A stretch of DNA of 64,000 bases from assembly GCF_017877135.1 (NCBI RefSeq), contig NZ_JAGIPH010000003.1:248001-312000 (forward strand), given 5' to 3'. The translations under genes were made by a program, and so were the position numbers. Positions 1 to 14,395 of this stretch are shown here, piece by piece (the stretch's first letter is position 1; each line of letters opens with the position of its first letter). Below the pieces are notes generated by a model. It saw nothing but the letters and a program-made list of their open reading frames with translations. It did no database searches and was not told where the DNA came from. The DNA is from Neorhizobium galegae (lineage in GTDB: Bacteria > Pseudomonadota > Alphaproteobacteria > Rhizobiales > Rhizobiaceae).

Positions 1-1
1 G

Positions 2-253
2 CGGGTGCGCATCGAGCGCTGGGGGCCGCGCACCATCGATATCGACGTGCTGACTTACGGTGACCGGGAGATCCATGTGGAGGGGCTGGACGTGCCGCAT
101 CCCCGCATGGTGGAACGCGCCTTCGTTCTCCTGCCGCTGTCCGAGATTGCGGCGACCATGACGGTTGCCGGCAAGACCGTTGCCGCCTGGGCGGCACTCT
201 CCGATGCGACGGGAATAGAGGTGGCGGACGACAGTTCAGACTGGTGGCGCTGA
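2..253 (+). CDS. folK: FolK, 6-hydroxymethyl-dihydropterin pyrophosphokinase (C-terminal part)
   Basis: Only the last 83 codons lie in the window; the gene begins upstream of base 1. FolK transfers pyrophosphate from ATP to 6-hydroxymethyl-7,8-dihydropterin in cytosolic folate synthesis. The segment RWGPRTIDIDVLTYGD carries the family signature with the two Mg-binding aspartates (DID), followed by the conserved VPHPRMVERAFVLLPL segment. It presumably sits with folB and folP upstream, as in related genomes, but that cannot be seen here. The tail after the signature has ordinary length, so there is no sign of truncation at the 3' end. Confidence 0.9.
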   Translation, partial: RVRIERWGPRTIDIDVLTYGDREIHVEGLDVPHPRMVERAFVLLPLSEIAATMTVAGKTVAAWAALSDATGIEVADDSSDWWR

Positions 254-292
254 GCGCATTTTTTCCGCGCGCAGCGTTCTGGTGTGTGGCTA

Positions 293-844
293 TTATTCGA
301 TAGAGCCGACGGCCAATTGATCCATGTCGCGCGTCAGCGATAGGCCGATCACCGGCACCATGGTTTCTTCCACCTTCACCGAAATGGTGATGTTCATCGA
401 ATTGCTGTCCTGCATGCGGGCAACCATGGCGCCGTTCAGCTTGGCGCGGTTGATGCCAAGCACGATCTTGTCGCCATTGATGGCGCCGGACACGATGTCG
501 AGACCCTTGCCATCGGCACCATCGAGAAACTTGCCGGTATAGCTGCCGCCCGTCTGGGAGATGACCGCCGACATCGGCTGCTTGAAGACGCCGACGCGGC
601 AGATGCCGTCGAGTTTCAAGCCGGCATCGCTGTCGGTGGAAGGCTCGCCCGTCAGATTGCAGGTGAACTTGGTGCCCTTGTACTTGCCAGCAACGATTTC
701 ACCCGGACCTTTCCAGGCGCCGGCGGCACTTTCGAAGAAGGCCTTGTCGCGCGGGCCCGCGGCGGCCGTATTCATCGTCGCCAGAAGGGCGACGGAGATG
801 GCGGCAAAAAACCCACCTTTGAGGGAAGAGATGCGCGAGACCAT
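293..844 (-). CDS. Exported protein of unknown function
   Basis: A 183-residue protein with a clear Sec signal peptide: positive start MVSRISSLKGG, a hydrophobic stretch FFAAISVALLATM, and an AAA-type cleavage site near residue 28. The mature part is small and beta-rich by eye (SAAGAWKGPGEIVAG, then alternating polar strands) with two cysteines, which would suit a periplasmic fold of calycin or lipocalin size. I do not recognise a catalytic motif. It stands alone between folK (convergent) and the ycjF gene (same strand, 128 bp upstream). Composition matches its neighbours, so nothing suggests transfer. Function unknown. Confidence 0.75.
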   Translation of the reverse strand: MVSRISSLKGGFFAAISVALLATMNTAAAGPRDKAFFESAAGAWKGPGEIVAGKYKGTKFTCNLTGEPSTDSDAGLKLDGICRVGVFKQPMSAVISQTGGSYTGKFLDGADGKGLDIVSGAINGDKIVLGINRAKLNGAMVARMQDSNSMNITISVKVEETMVPVIGLSLTRDMDQLAVGSIE

Positions 845-972
845 AAAACTTTCCTTGGGCGAGCAGCGTCCTGAACAAGGTGATTTTATATCGCGAATGG
901 TTAACGAGCGGTTTATTTAAGGTATTTGCGGGCAGGCTGCGGTGTGTGCCGGCCAGCCTTCCGCCGGCCTGT

Positions 973-2016
973 TCAGGAGCGATTGCCGGTCGCGGTGATA
1001 TCGGAGAGGAAATCGCCGATGCCGGGACGCTTCAGCGCGCTGAAAGGCAGGGGTCGGCAAAGATCCATGGCGGCGATGCCGATTCGCGCCGTGAGCAGCC
1101 CGTTGATGACGCCTTCGCCAAGCCGGCTCGACAGTTTTGCCGCAAGCCCATGCCCCAGCACCTGCTGGGCAATACCGTCGCCGACGGCAATCGATCCGGT
1201 GACGGCAAGGTGCGCAACGACGTCACGCAACAGGCGCAGCAGGCCGATTGTGCCCGGACGTCCGCCGTAAAGCTCGGCCATGGCGCGCACTAGGCGGGTG
1301 ACCTCGAAGAGGACATAGGCGAGATCCACTACCGCGCGCGGGCTGATGGCGGTGACCACCGATGTCCGCTTGGAGGCGCCGAGGATCAGTGCGCGGGCGC
1401 GGATATCGAGCGGTCCCAAAAGCTCGCGCTCGGCAAACTCGATCAATTGCGGCCCGTCGATGATATCGTCTTCCGTTGCCTTCAGCGCAGCGCGTCCCCG
1501 CGCGGTTTCCGCCCGGTGGGACAGCACCGTTTCCAGCCGCGCCACCAGCGCGCGGGCAGCCTTGGCGCCCGGCGCCTTCAGTGCCTCCTGCGCCTGCGCT
1601 TTCAGGGATTGCACCGCCGAAAGCCGCATGAGGCCAAAGATTTCTCGCCCCACGACGACGGCAAGCGCCAGCACGGCCACGGCAAGCACCGCAACGGCCG
1701 TATAGCCCAACCAATCGGCCCGCGAAAACAGATCGCGCACCACCTGATCGGCCCAGAGCCAGAAGGCGAGCGACAGGAAGGTGCCAAGCGCGCCAAGCGC
1801 AAGCTTGCCCCAGGAGAATCGGCGCTTGCGTGGCACCGCGACCTCGAGTGCCACCGCATCGAGCGCCTGCGGCGTCACGAACGGATCCTCCTCGTCGGGC
1901 GTTACGGTAAACCCGTCGTCGAAACTGCGCGGCGCGCGGGGCGTCTGTGGCCTGTCTTCCGGCAGAACGAAGGCGCCGGGGCGCCGCGGCGGGACGGGGT
2001 GCAATGGGTCGCTCAT
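973..2016 (-). CDS. YcjF/UPF0283-type inner-membrane protein
   Basis: 347 residues: a Pro/Arg-rich cytosolic N-terminus (about 1-70), two adjacent membrane segments around 72-92 and 101-122 (LALGALGTFLSLAFWLWA, YTAVAVLAVAVLALAVVV), then a long soluble helical region ending in a DUF697-like part rich in Gly and Ala (about 260-345). This matches the TIGR01620/YcjF family, which is nearly always paired with the YcjX GTPase-like ATPase, and that gene lies 52 bp upstream on the same strand. The molecular role is unknown; in enterobacteria the pair is envelope-stress induced (known of the family). The ATG at 2016 is used. Confidence 0.85.
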   Translation of the reverse strand: MSDPLHPVPPRRPGAFVLPEDRPQTPRAPRSFDDGFTVTPDEEDPFVTPQALDAVALEVAVPRKRRFSWGKLALGALGTFLSLAFWLWADQVVRDLFSRADWLGYTAVAVLAVAVLALAVVVGREIFGLMRLSAVQSLKAQAQEALKAPGAKAARALVARLETVLSHRAETARGRAALKATEDDIIDGPQLIEFAERELLGPLDIRARALILGASKRTSVVTAISPRAVVDLAYVLFEVTRLVRAMAELYGGRPGTIGLLRLLRDVVAHLAVTGSIAVGDGIAQQVLGHGLAAKLSSRLGEGVINGLLTARIGIAAMDLCRPLPFSALKRPGIGDFLSDITATGNRS

Positions 2017-2068
2017 CGGCGGTTCCTTGCGGCTTTATTCACACAATCAGCGGCTTGCCGGTCTCTTC

Positions 2069-3577
2069 TCATGCAAGCCTGTCTCCGATCAGGAACTGCA
2101 GGGCGCGATCGAGACGGATATGCGGCACGGACAGCTGGATGCCGCCCGTGTTTTCCTCGACGGAGGGCGGGCGAAACCGCACGATATTGATCGGCGGCGG
2201 CGCGCCCTCTTCAGGACTTGCCGGAGGTTCCTTGAAAAACGAATCCGGTTTGACCGGCAAGTCACCGGGAAAGATCGCGGTTTTGCGATTGCCGTCAAAA
2301 ATCTCGCCATTGATTTTCTCGCCGGCCATCGGGGTTCCGGTGATCACCGGCAACGACTCGCCATCCTGACGCACGGTCGCCTCGCGGGTGGCGCGCACCG
2401 AGGCGATGGCCATCACGTCGATGCCGGCACCTGCCATGCCGATGCGCTCGACCGCCCGGTCGACCAGCCGACGCGTCAGGGCCTCCAGCCGGTCATGGCT
2501 TTCGTGATGCAGGTGATCGGCCTTGGTGGCGGCGACCAGCACCTTGTCGATCCGCCGTCCGAGCAGTGACGACAGAAGGGAATTGCTGCCGGGCCGGAAG
2601 CAGGCCAGCACATCCGACAGCGCCCGTTCCAGATCCTGCACGGCTTCGGGTCCGCGGTTCAGCGCCTGCAGCGCGTCGATGAGCACGATCTGCCGGTCGA
2701 GACGGGCAAAGTGTTCGCGGAAGAACGGTTTCACCACCACGGACTTATAGGCCTCGAAACGGCGCTCCATCATGGCGCCGAGCGTGCCCTTCTCGAAGCG
2801 GGTTTCACCGAGGTTGGGAAGCGGCGTAAAGGTGAGCGCCGGCGAGCCATCGAGATCGCCCGGCATCAGGAAACGGCCGGGGGGAAGCGTCGACAGCGAG
2901 CGTTCGTCGGACTTGCAGGCCTTGAGGTAGGCTGCAAAGGCCTCCGCCAGACGCCGCGCCGTCATCTCGTCGGCGGGCGCTGCCGGATCGACGCTTTCAG
3001 CCAGCGCCATCCAGTCCTTCGCCAGTTCGTGACGAATGCCGCCACGTGCCAGCTCCACGGTCTTGTTGGAAAACGTGCGGTAATCCTGGCCGAGCAGCGG
3101 CAGGTCGAGAAGCCACTCACCGGGATAATCGACGAGGTCGATCGACAGTTTTCCGGCGGAAAAGAAACGGCCCCAGCCGGACGCGCTCTGGAACTGCAGC
3201 GTTAGGCGCAGTTCGGAAATGGCACGGGTCGAATCGGGCCAGACGCGCTCGCGCACCAGCGCCTGGATGTGATCCTCGTACTGGAAGCGCGGAATGGCAT
3301 CGTCCGGCTGTGGCTCCAGACGCACCGATGACAATCTGCCGGAGCGGGCCGCCTCAAAAAGCGGCAGGCGACCGCCATGCAGCAGATTGTGCACGAGCGA
3401 GGAAATGAACACCGTCTTGCCTGCCCGCGACAGGCCGGTGACGCCAAGCCGGACTGTCGGATGAACGAGGCCGCTTGCCCGGTCGGCAAGATTGTCCAGC
3501 GCAATCAGCGCGTCGTCGCGAAAAGAGGTGAGGGATGTGGCCAAGGCAGGAACCCGTTGATGCTTCGTGTTTCGCAT
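2069..3577 (-). CDS. YcjX-like P-loop ATPase (DUF463)
   Basis: 502 residues from the ATG at 3577; an in-frame ATG 54 bp further up adds residues that do not look like family sequence. A Walker A motif, GLSRAGKTVFIS, sits near residue 50, and the family block DYPGEWLLDLPLL follows near residue 165, with IVLIDALQALNRG as a Walker-B-like strand near 310. YcjX proteins are stress-related P-loop proteins whose substrate is not established. The gene lies between sixA (96 bp upstream) and ycjF (52 bp downstream), so a three-gene operon is likely. The C-terminus is Pro/Glu-rich with no recognised domain. Confidence 0.88.
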   Translation of the reverse strand: MRNTKHQRVPALATSLTSFRDDALIALDNLADRASGLVHPTVRLGVTGLSRAGKTVFISSLVHNLLHGGRLPLFEAARSGRLSSVRLEPQPDDAIPRFQYEDHIQALVRERVWPDSTRAISELRLTLQFQSASGWGRFFSAGKLSIDLVDYPGEWLLDLPLLGQDYRTFSNKTVELARGGIRHELAKDWMALAESVDPAAPADEMTARRLAEAFAAYLKACKSDERSLSTLPPGRFLMPGDLDGSPALTFTPLPNLGETRFEKGTLGAMMERRFEAYKSVVVKPFFREHFARLDRQIVLIDALQALNRGPEAVQDLERALSDVLACFRPGSNSLLSSLLGRRIDKVLVAATKADHLHHESHDRLEALTRRLVDRAVERIGMAGAGIDVMAIASVRATREATVRQDGESLPVITGTPMAGEKINGEIFDGNRKTAIFPGDLPVKPDSFFKEPPASPEEGAPPPINIVRFRPPSVEENTGGIQLSVPHIRLDRALQFLIGDRLA

Positions 3578-3673
3578 ATAGGCATCCCGGCCCGCGTATA
3601 AAGGGGATGCTTGGCTCGCGGCGCTGCCCATAGGCGCGCCGCGGGCAGCCGTTCCTGCGGGAAACCCGAGCCT

Positions 3674-4183
3674 TCAGGCCGTCAGGAAATCGCGCAGCGA
3701 CCAGCTGCCGGCAAGGGCTGTGACCGGCCCGCCATGATCGAGCACGGCAAGGCCGGCCGTCGGATAGCCGCTTGGAATGACGGCGCTGGCGCGGTCCGGG
3801 CCGATCATCGCCTCCAGCAATTCCTCCATGGTGGGATTATGGCCGATCAGCATCACCGACTGCTGCTCCGTCTGGGCCGAGAGCACCGACAGATAGGTAT
3901 CCAGCGGGCCGTTATAGAGCTCGTCGATCATCACCAGGTCGATCTCACCGCCGAAGGCCCGGTGCATGGCATCGGCCGTTTCCTGGCATCGCACGGCCGT
4001 CGAGGAGATCAGGAGATCCGGCCGGTAGCGCTTGTCGGCAGCAAGCGAGGCGACCAGTTCGGCCTCCGCATAGCCATGGTCGTCCAGCGTGCGATCGAAA
4101 TCGCGTCCGCCCGGCTCCGGCCAGCCGGAACGGGCATGGCGCATCAGGTAAATCCGGGAGGGCGGTGGTGAAACAATGATCAT
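3674..4183 (-). CDS. sixA: SixA-type phosphohistidine phosphatase
   Basis: A 169-residue histidine phosphatase superfamily protein. The catalytic RH motif is near the start (IYLMRHARSGWPEPG, residues 11-25), and the second catalytic His is in MLIGHNPTMEELL. SixA removes phosphate from the HPt domain of hybrid kinases in E. coli; other small members act on different phosphoproteins, so the substrate here is not fixed. It is first in a probable operon with ycjX and ycjF and is divergent from dksA across a 305-bp spacer. The length is typical for the family. Confidence 0.85.
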   Translation of the reverse strand: MIIVSPPPSRIYLMRHARSGWPEPGGRDFDRTLDDHGYAEAELVASLAADKRYRPDLLISSTAVRCQETADAMHRAFGGEIDLVMIDELYNGPLDTYLSVLSAQTEQQSVMLIGHNPTMEELLEAMIGPDRASAVIPSGYPTAGLAVLDHGGPVTALAGSWSLRDFLTA

Positions 4184-4488
4184 GGGCAGTCCGCGCTGGG
4201 GATCGGATGGGCCGGCTGGGGACCATCGGATCGTTGCTCAAGATGATCGAGTATCCTGCCATGCGCGGCGGCGTCAACTGTTCCGTCGCACGGCACAGCG
4301 GACGCGCCAGCCCGTGACCCGGCTGGCGCCAGCTTCTGGCACTCTTCTCAAAAACGCATAAGAAATAGCCATTTAGCCGAATTTTGTGTCAATTTTAAAA
4401 ATGCCTTATGCGCGACCACAAGGCTTGAATCAGCATAGAGGAATGGAGTATAGACCCGGCGTGAGAGCTGTTCTTCAGGAGAATCGCG
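4184..4488. other. Intergenic spacer between sixA and dksA
   Basis: The 305 bp hold the divergent control regions of sixA and dksA. The sixA-proximal half is GC-rich, while 4341-4460 is AT-rich and contains a dksA promoter (4425-4454) and a separated 8-bp inverted repeat, CGCATAAG at 4355-4362 and CTTATGCG at 4405-4412. I see no convincing open frame or RNA gene in it. Confidence 0.6.
4425..4454 (+). promoter_or_regulatory. Candidate sigma-70 promoter of dksA
   Basis: A -35 TTGAAT at 4425-4430 and a -10 TATAGA at 4449-4454, separated by 18 bp, would start transcription near 4461 and give a leader of about 28 nt before the TTG start codon of dksA. Judged by eye against the consensus; not verified. 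Confidence 0.5.
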
Positions 4489-4908
4489 TTGAGTGAGAAG
4501 ATCGACCTTAGCAGCTACGTCCTCTCGGAAGAAGACGAATTCATGAATGCCAATCAAAAGGCATACTTCCGAGCCAAGCTCATTGCCTGGAAAAATGATA
4601 TCCTCCGTGAAGCGCGGGAAACGCTCGGCCACCTTGCTGAAGAAAGCGCCAATCATCCCGATCTTGCAGACCGAGCCTCGTCAGAAACCGACCGTGCCAT
4701 CGAGCTTCGTGCTCGCGACCGCCAGAGAAAGCTGATCTCCAAGATCGATGCGGCTCTGCAGCGGATCGATGACGGCACCTATGGTTACTGTGAAGAGACC
4801 GGCGAGCCGATCGGCTTGAAGCGCCTCGACGCAAGGCCGATCGCCACGCTGTCCATTGAGGCACAGGAACGTCACGAGCGCCGCGAAAAGGTTTATCGCG
4901 ACGAGTGA
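4489..4908 (+). CDS. dksA: DksA family RNA polymerase regulator, single-cysteine type
   Basis: 139 residues. DksA binds the secondary channel of RNA polymerase and, with ppGpp, adjusts transcription of rRNA and amino-acid genes. The long coiled-coil part (about 30-95) is followed by the globular region GTYGYCEETGEPIGLKRLDARP. Only one of the four zinc-finger cysteines of E. coli DksA remains: the others are Thr, Ser and Ala (YCEET and LSIEAQE). Single-Cys DksA proteins are known in alphaproteobacteria. The start is TTG at 4489, chosen because AGGAGA lies 6 bp upstream and the frame matches the family N-terminus (MSEKIDL). A strong terminator follows. Confidence 0.92.
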   Translation: MSEKIDLSSYVLSEEDEFMNANQKAYFRAKLIAWKNDILREARETLGHLAEESANHPDLADRASSETDRAIELRARDRQRKLISKIDAALQRIDDGTYGYCEETGEPIGLKRLDARPIATLSIEAQERHERREKVYRDE

Positions 4909-4949
4909 GACATCCTGCCCCTTTGGGGTATCAGGGACTTCGATTTCCA

Positions 4950-4979
4950 GGCACGCATTTTTTGCGTGCCTCTTTTTTT
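4950..4979 (+). terminator. Intrinsic terminator after dksA
   Basis: Perfect 8-bp stem GGCACGCA / TGCGTGCC with a 5-nt T loop, followed by TCTTTTTTT. It lies 42 bp after the dksA stop and before the convergent FliO-like gene. Confidence 0.88.
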
Positions 4980-5078
4980 GTCTCTTGTGGTGTGGCGTCC
5001 GAGAGCGTGTCTGCGGCGCTGACGCCGGACTGATCAGCGCACGTCAAACATCCAAGCCGTTTTTTGGCCGAATGGGGC

Positions 5079-6185
5079 CTATCGGTTGTCGCGCGTGACG
5101 GACATTTCGCCAAAAATGCGGGCGATCTCGGTTTGCAGCGAGGGGTCCGGCGTCGCACCTGTCACGCGCGCCATGGCCGGATCGCGCCTAGCCGTCATCG
5201 GCGGCGTTCCGGGGGCGGGCGGGTTGGCGCGATCATCCGGACCGGCGGCCAGGCCATTGGCCATTTCCTCTTCCAGAATTCGGTCAAAGGCGCTGCCGAG
5301 CGGCCGTTCGGCTGGAGACGCCGGTGGAACGGGCTTTGCCGCAGTGCTGGCCGGTACCGATGGGGCGGACAAGGGCTGGGGATTTGCGGCAGCCGCAGAT
5401 GGCGGACGGGCCGGTTCGGGCGCGAGAACCGGCTCCCTCTCCGGCGTCGGCTGAAACACGCGGCGACGGGCAGCGTCCAGGGCATCGCTTGCCGCATCGA
5501 GACCGGCAGGTGCAGTGCCGCCGGCGACAGGTGCGCTTGCAGGCGAGGCTGCGGCCGCAACGCCGGCAGTCGCCATCACGGGCACGGCCGGTTCCGAAGC
5601 GGCTTTGGCGGAGGGCGCGGCACGCGCGCGGTCGCGATCGCTCACTCTCTCCGCGCGGTCCGCCTGCGCTTCACTCGCTACACCCGTGTTGAGCGCGCGG
5701 GGTGCGGCGCGCACCTCCTCTTGAGGTTTTGCCGGTTCCGGTCGCGCCGTTGCAGCGCTTTGCGGTGCAGGTTCTGCGCGCTGGCTTGCAAGCTGGCGCG
5801 GCGGGGCGGCAATCATCGGCTGGCGGGAAGTGGCCTCCAGCCGCGGGTCCGAAGGCTCATCGAGCGCCTGCGGGGCGCGCAGCGCCTGCTGTTCGGCAAG
5901 CGGGCGGATGCCGCTTTCGATCACCACATCTGTCGGCCCGCCGATCATCACCAGATGTTCCACGTCGTCGCGGCGCACGAGCACGATACGGCGGCGCGCA
6001 TCGACAGCTGCCGCATCCAGCACCTGCAGGCGCGGCTGGCGATTCTTGCCGCCGCGCAGGAAGGGCGACGGGCCGCTGCGCCGGCGCAGGAGCCACAGCA
6101 CGACCACCAGCAGGACAAGGCCAAGGCCGACGGCTGCCACGGCAAGCATGAGGTTGTAGGGATTTACACCGCTCATCAATTCCAT
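5079..6185 (-). CDS. FliO-like membrane protein with long Pro/Ala-rich tail
   Basis: 368 residues from the ATG at 6185, which has CTCCT/AGGAG 10 bp upstream; a longer frame exists but its extra residues look like non-coding Arg-rich sequence. One membrane segment (about 9-34, YNLMLAVAAVGLGLVLLVVVLWLL) is followed by a small basic domain (about 45-90: RRRIVLVRRDDVEHLVMIGGPTDVVIES) that resembles the cytosolic domain of FliO, a flagellar export-gate accessory. The rest is low-complexity Pro/Ala/Arg sequence with a short conserved-looking C-terminus (LQTEIARIFGEMS). No other flagellar gene is nearby, so the name describes resemblance only. It could instead be a general membrane protein of the same fold. 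Confidence 0.6.
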   Translation of the reverse strand: MELMSGVNPYNLMLAVAAVGLGLVLLVVVLWLLRRRSGPSPFLRGGKNRQPRLQVLDAAAVDARRRIVLVRRDDVEHLVMIGGPTDVVIESGIRPLAEQQALRAPQALDEPSDPRLEATSRQPMIAAPPRQLASQRAEPAPQSAATARPEPAKPQEEVRAAPRALNTGVASEAQADRAERVSDRDRARAAPSAKAASEPAVPVMATAGVAAAASPASAPVAGGTAPAGLDAASDALDAARRRVFQPTPEREPVLAPEPARPPSAAAANPQPLSAPSVPASTAAKPVPPASPAERPLGSAFDRILEEEMANGLAAGPDDRANPPAPGTPPMTARRDPAMARVTGATPDPSLQTEIARIFGEMSVTRDNR

Positions 6186-6531
6186 GTCTCTGCTGCTCCT
6201 TCGCGCTTTCGTCTCTGCTGGTCCGGCTTTGGCCGGATCTGCCAACGCGCTTCGACGCCTGTCGTTTGGTCGCACGCTAGCCAGCCGGCAAGCCCGCGGC
6301 AAGCATGCGGGCTGAAACAAGGTGTGCCGGCCATCGGCCGCACGCACTGCCTTGCGTCGTCCATTATGGCAGATATGGACGGATGCGGGTAATCGGCAAT
6401 AGGAATATGAATGTCGTCAACGGGTTTCTGGTGCCGGGCGCTTTTTGCAGGGTCCGCAAGTTGCTATGGAAGAGGAATGGACCGATTCCATGGCCGCGAG
6501 TGTTCAGTAACCGGTCGAAATGCGAGGTGGA
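6186..6531. other. Spacer between the FliO-like gene and cckA
   Basis: 346 bp carrying the divergent starts of the FliO-like gene and cckA. The left half is GC-rich. The right half (6365-6520) is more mixed in composition, with a CTTTTTGCAGG stretch near 6440, but I find no promoter with both elements close to consensus, no perfect palindrome, no TTAA-N7-TTAA CtrA site, and no convincing open frame. Confidence 0.5.
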
Positions 6532-9144
<2,613 letters not shown>

Positions 9145-9158
9145 TCGCCCGATAACCG

Positions 9159-9188
9159 GCCTGAGGCGGTTCCGCAGGCGAGTTTTTA
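9159..9188 (+). terminator. Possible terminator after cckA
   Basis: An imperfect hairpin: outer stem GCCT/AGGC and inner GCG/CGC around GTTC, followed by GAGTTTTT. It lies 15 bp after the cckA stop and before the recA SOS box. The stem is bulged, so the call is moderate. Confidence 0.45.
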
Positions 9189-9196
9189 GGCGCACG

Positions 9197-9211
9197 GAAC
9201 ACAAAAAGAAC
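9197..9211 (+). promoter_or_regulatory. LexA (SOS) box upstream of recA
   Basis: GAAC at 9197-9200 and GAAC at 9208-9211 with 7 bp between them form an exact match to the alphaproteobacterial LexA operator (GAAC-N7-GAAC). It is 127 bp upstream of the recA ATG. A second, imperfect copy (GAAC-N7-GTAC, 9264-9278) overlaps the promoter. Confidence 0.85.
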
Positions 9212-9252
9212 ACGCACCGGATTACGGTGCATTAACAAGAGGATGATCCCTC

Positions 9253-9281
9253 TTGCAATGTGAGAACAAAAAGTGTACATA
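9253..9281 (+). promoter_or_regulatory. Candidate recA promoter
   Basis: A -35 TTGCAA (9253-9258) and a -10 TACATA (9276-9281), with exactly 17 bp between, predict a start near 9288 and a leader of about 50 nt. A perfect inverted repeat CAAGAGG-N6-CCTCTTG (9236-9255) overlaps the -35 element. Confidence 0.6.
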
Positions 9282-9337
9282 CCGATCAAGAGCTGCTTCA
9301 TTGCGAGCGCGGCTGCTTTAACCTAAAGGTGGATCGG

Positions 9338-10426
<1,089 letters not shown>

Positions 10427-10470
10427 GCCCCTGAAGGGGCGCATGGCCTGACGATTGATAACTGGATGGC

Positions 10471-10506
10471 GGCCGTGCATGTGGCAAAGATGCACGGCCG
10501 TTTTTC
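10471..10506 (+). terminator. Intrinsic terminator after recA
   Basis: Perfect 10-bp stem GGCCGTGCAT / ATGCACGGCC (10471-10480 with 10490-10499), 9-nt loop, then GTTTTTCG. It separates recA from alaS. Confidence 0.88.
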
Positions 10507-10594
10507 GTCGTGCTGGACAGGGTTCCGTTCCGACGATAAAAGCCAATGGATTTTTTAGCGGAAAGGCTGCTGGGGCGGCTTAGAAGGGCATGGC

Positions 10595-13255
<2,661 letters not shown>

Positions 13256-13267
13256 CCGTCCTGTTTT

Positions 13268-13303
13268 CCCGCGCGCGTCAAAATTCTTGCGCGCGGGTTT
13301 TTG
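13268..13303 (+). terminator. Intrinsic terminator after alaS
   Basis: 9-bp stem CCCGCGCGC / GCGCGCGGG (13268-13276 with 13289-13297), followed by TTTTTG. It lies 12 bp after the alaS stop. Confidence 0.87.
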
Positions 13304-13504
13304 ACCGGTGTCGTTGTGGTATTTTTCGCCGCGAATGGACGGCAAGAAACTGCGGTTGGGCTTCTGGTCGGTTTTGAGGGCGCGCCGGGCTTTGGCAGGT
13401 CAGCGACTATGTGGCGCCGAGCCGCCCTCTATGGCGCGCCACACCGACAACTTATGCAATGCCGCTTCGGCTGAGGCAGTGCGGCAATCGGACGGGAGAC
13501 GGAC

Positions 13505-14395
13505 GTGACGCTTTCAGCGGCAATCGACGAGAGCGAGGACGTCCTGCCGCAGGCAGACGGCTTCCTGAACGGGATCTATGCGCACGCGCCGCAGACGACG
13601 GCGTTCAACAAACTGCGCAAGCGCCTGCTGCGTCAGGTTCGCCAGGCGCTCGATGATTTTAGCATGCTGAACGGCCAGAAGCGCTGGCTGATCGGGCTCT
13701 CCGGCGGAAAAGATTCCTATTCGCTGCTGGCGCTGCTGATGGATCTGAAATGGCGCGGCCTGTTGCCGGTGGAGCTTGTGGCCTGCAATCTCGATCAGGG
13801 CCAGCCGAATTTTCCCAAACATGTGCTGCCGGATTATCTCACCTCGATCGGCGTCGCCCATCGCATCGAATATCGCGACACCTATTCCGTGGTGAAGGAA
13901 AAGGTGCCGCAGGGCGCCACCTATTGCTCGCTCTGTTCGCGGCTGAGACGCGGCAATCTCTACCGCGTTGCGCGCGAGGAAGGCTGCGAGGCGCTGGTCC
14001 TCGGCCACCACCGCGACGATATTCTCGAAACCTTCTTCATGAACCTCTTTCATGGAGGGCGGCTCGCCGCAATGCCGGCAAAGCTTCTCAATGATGACGG
14101 CGACCTGATGGTGCTGCGGCCACTGGCCTATTGCGCCGAAGAGGATCTCGAAAAGTTTTCAAGCGCCCTGCAGTTCCCGATCATTCCTTGCGATCTCTGC
14201 GGCTCCCAGGATGGGCTGCAGCGCAATGCGATGAAGGCGATGCTGACGACGATGGAAACGCAGATGCCGGGGCGCAAGGACCGCATGCTGCACGCGCTGT
14301 CCCACGTCAATCCCTCGCATCTGCTCGATCCCGCCCTGTTTGATTTTTCCGCCCTTTCCCCCGTGTCAAAGATTGAGGTTGCTGATGTCGATTGA
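13505..14395 (+). CDS. ttcA: TtcA-type tRNA 2-thiocytidine synthetase
   Basis: 296 residues. TtcA is an Fe-S, ATP-dependent enzyme that thiolates C32 of certain tRNAs. The PP-loop motif SGGKDSYSL is near residue 65, and the paired cysteine motifs CSLC and CDLC, needed for the cluster, are both present along with [16 protein letters not shown]. The start is GTG at 13505; no better start fits the family N-terminus. The last 11 bp overlap the start of the phosphatase gene that follows, so the two are translationally linked. Confidence 0.92.
   Translation: MTLSAAIDESEDVLPQADGFLNGIYAHAPQTTAFNKLRKRLLRQVRQALDDFSMLNGQKRWLIGLSGGKDSYSLLALLMDLKWRGLLPVELVACNLDQGQPNFPKHVLPDYLTSIGVAHRIEYRDTYSVVKEKVPQGATYCSLCSRLRRGNLYRVAREEGCEALVLGHHRDDILETFFMNLFHGGRLAAMPAKLLNDDGDLMVLRPLAYCAEEDLEKFSSALQFPIIPCDLCGSQDGLQRNAMKAMLTTMETQMPGRKDRMLHALSHVNPSHLLDPALFDFSALSPVSKIEVADVD

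Noticed and set aside
897..921. TTAA...TTAA resembling a CtrA site upstream of the exported protein
   Set aside because: The spacing is 12 bp rather than the 7 bp of the CtrA consensus.
9214..9230. GCACCG-N5-CGGTGC considered as the cckA terminator
   Set aside because: No T-run follows and it sits beside the SOS box; it is kept only as a dyad of the recA control region.
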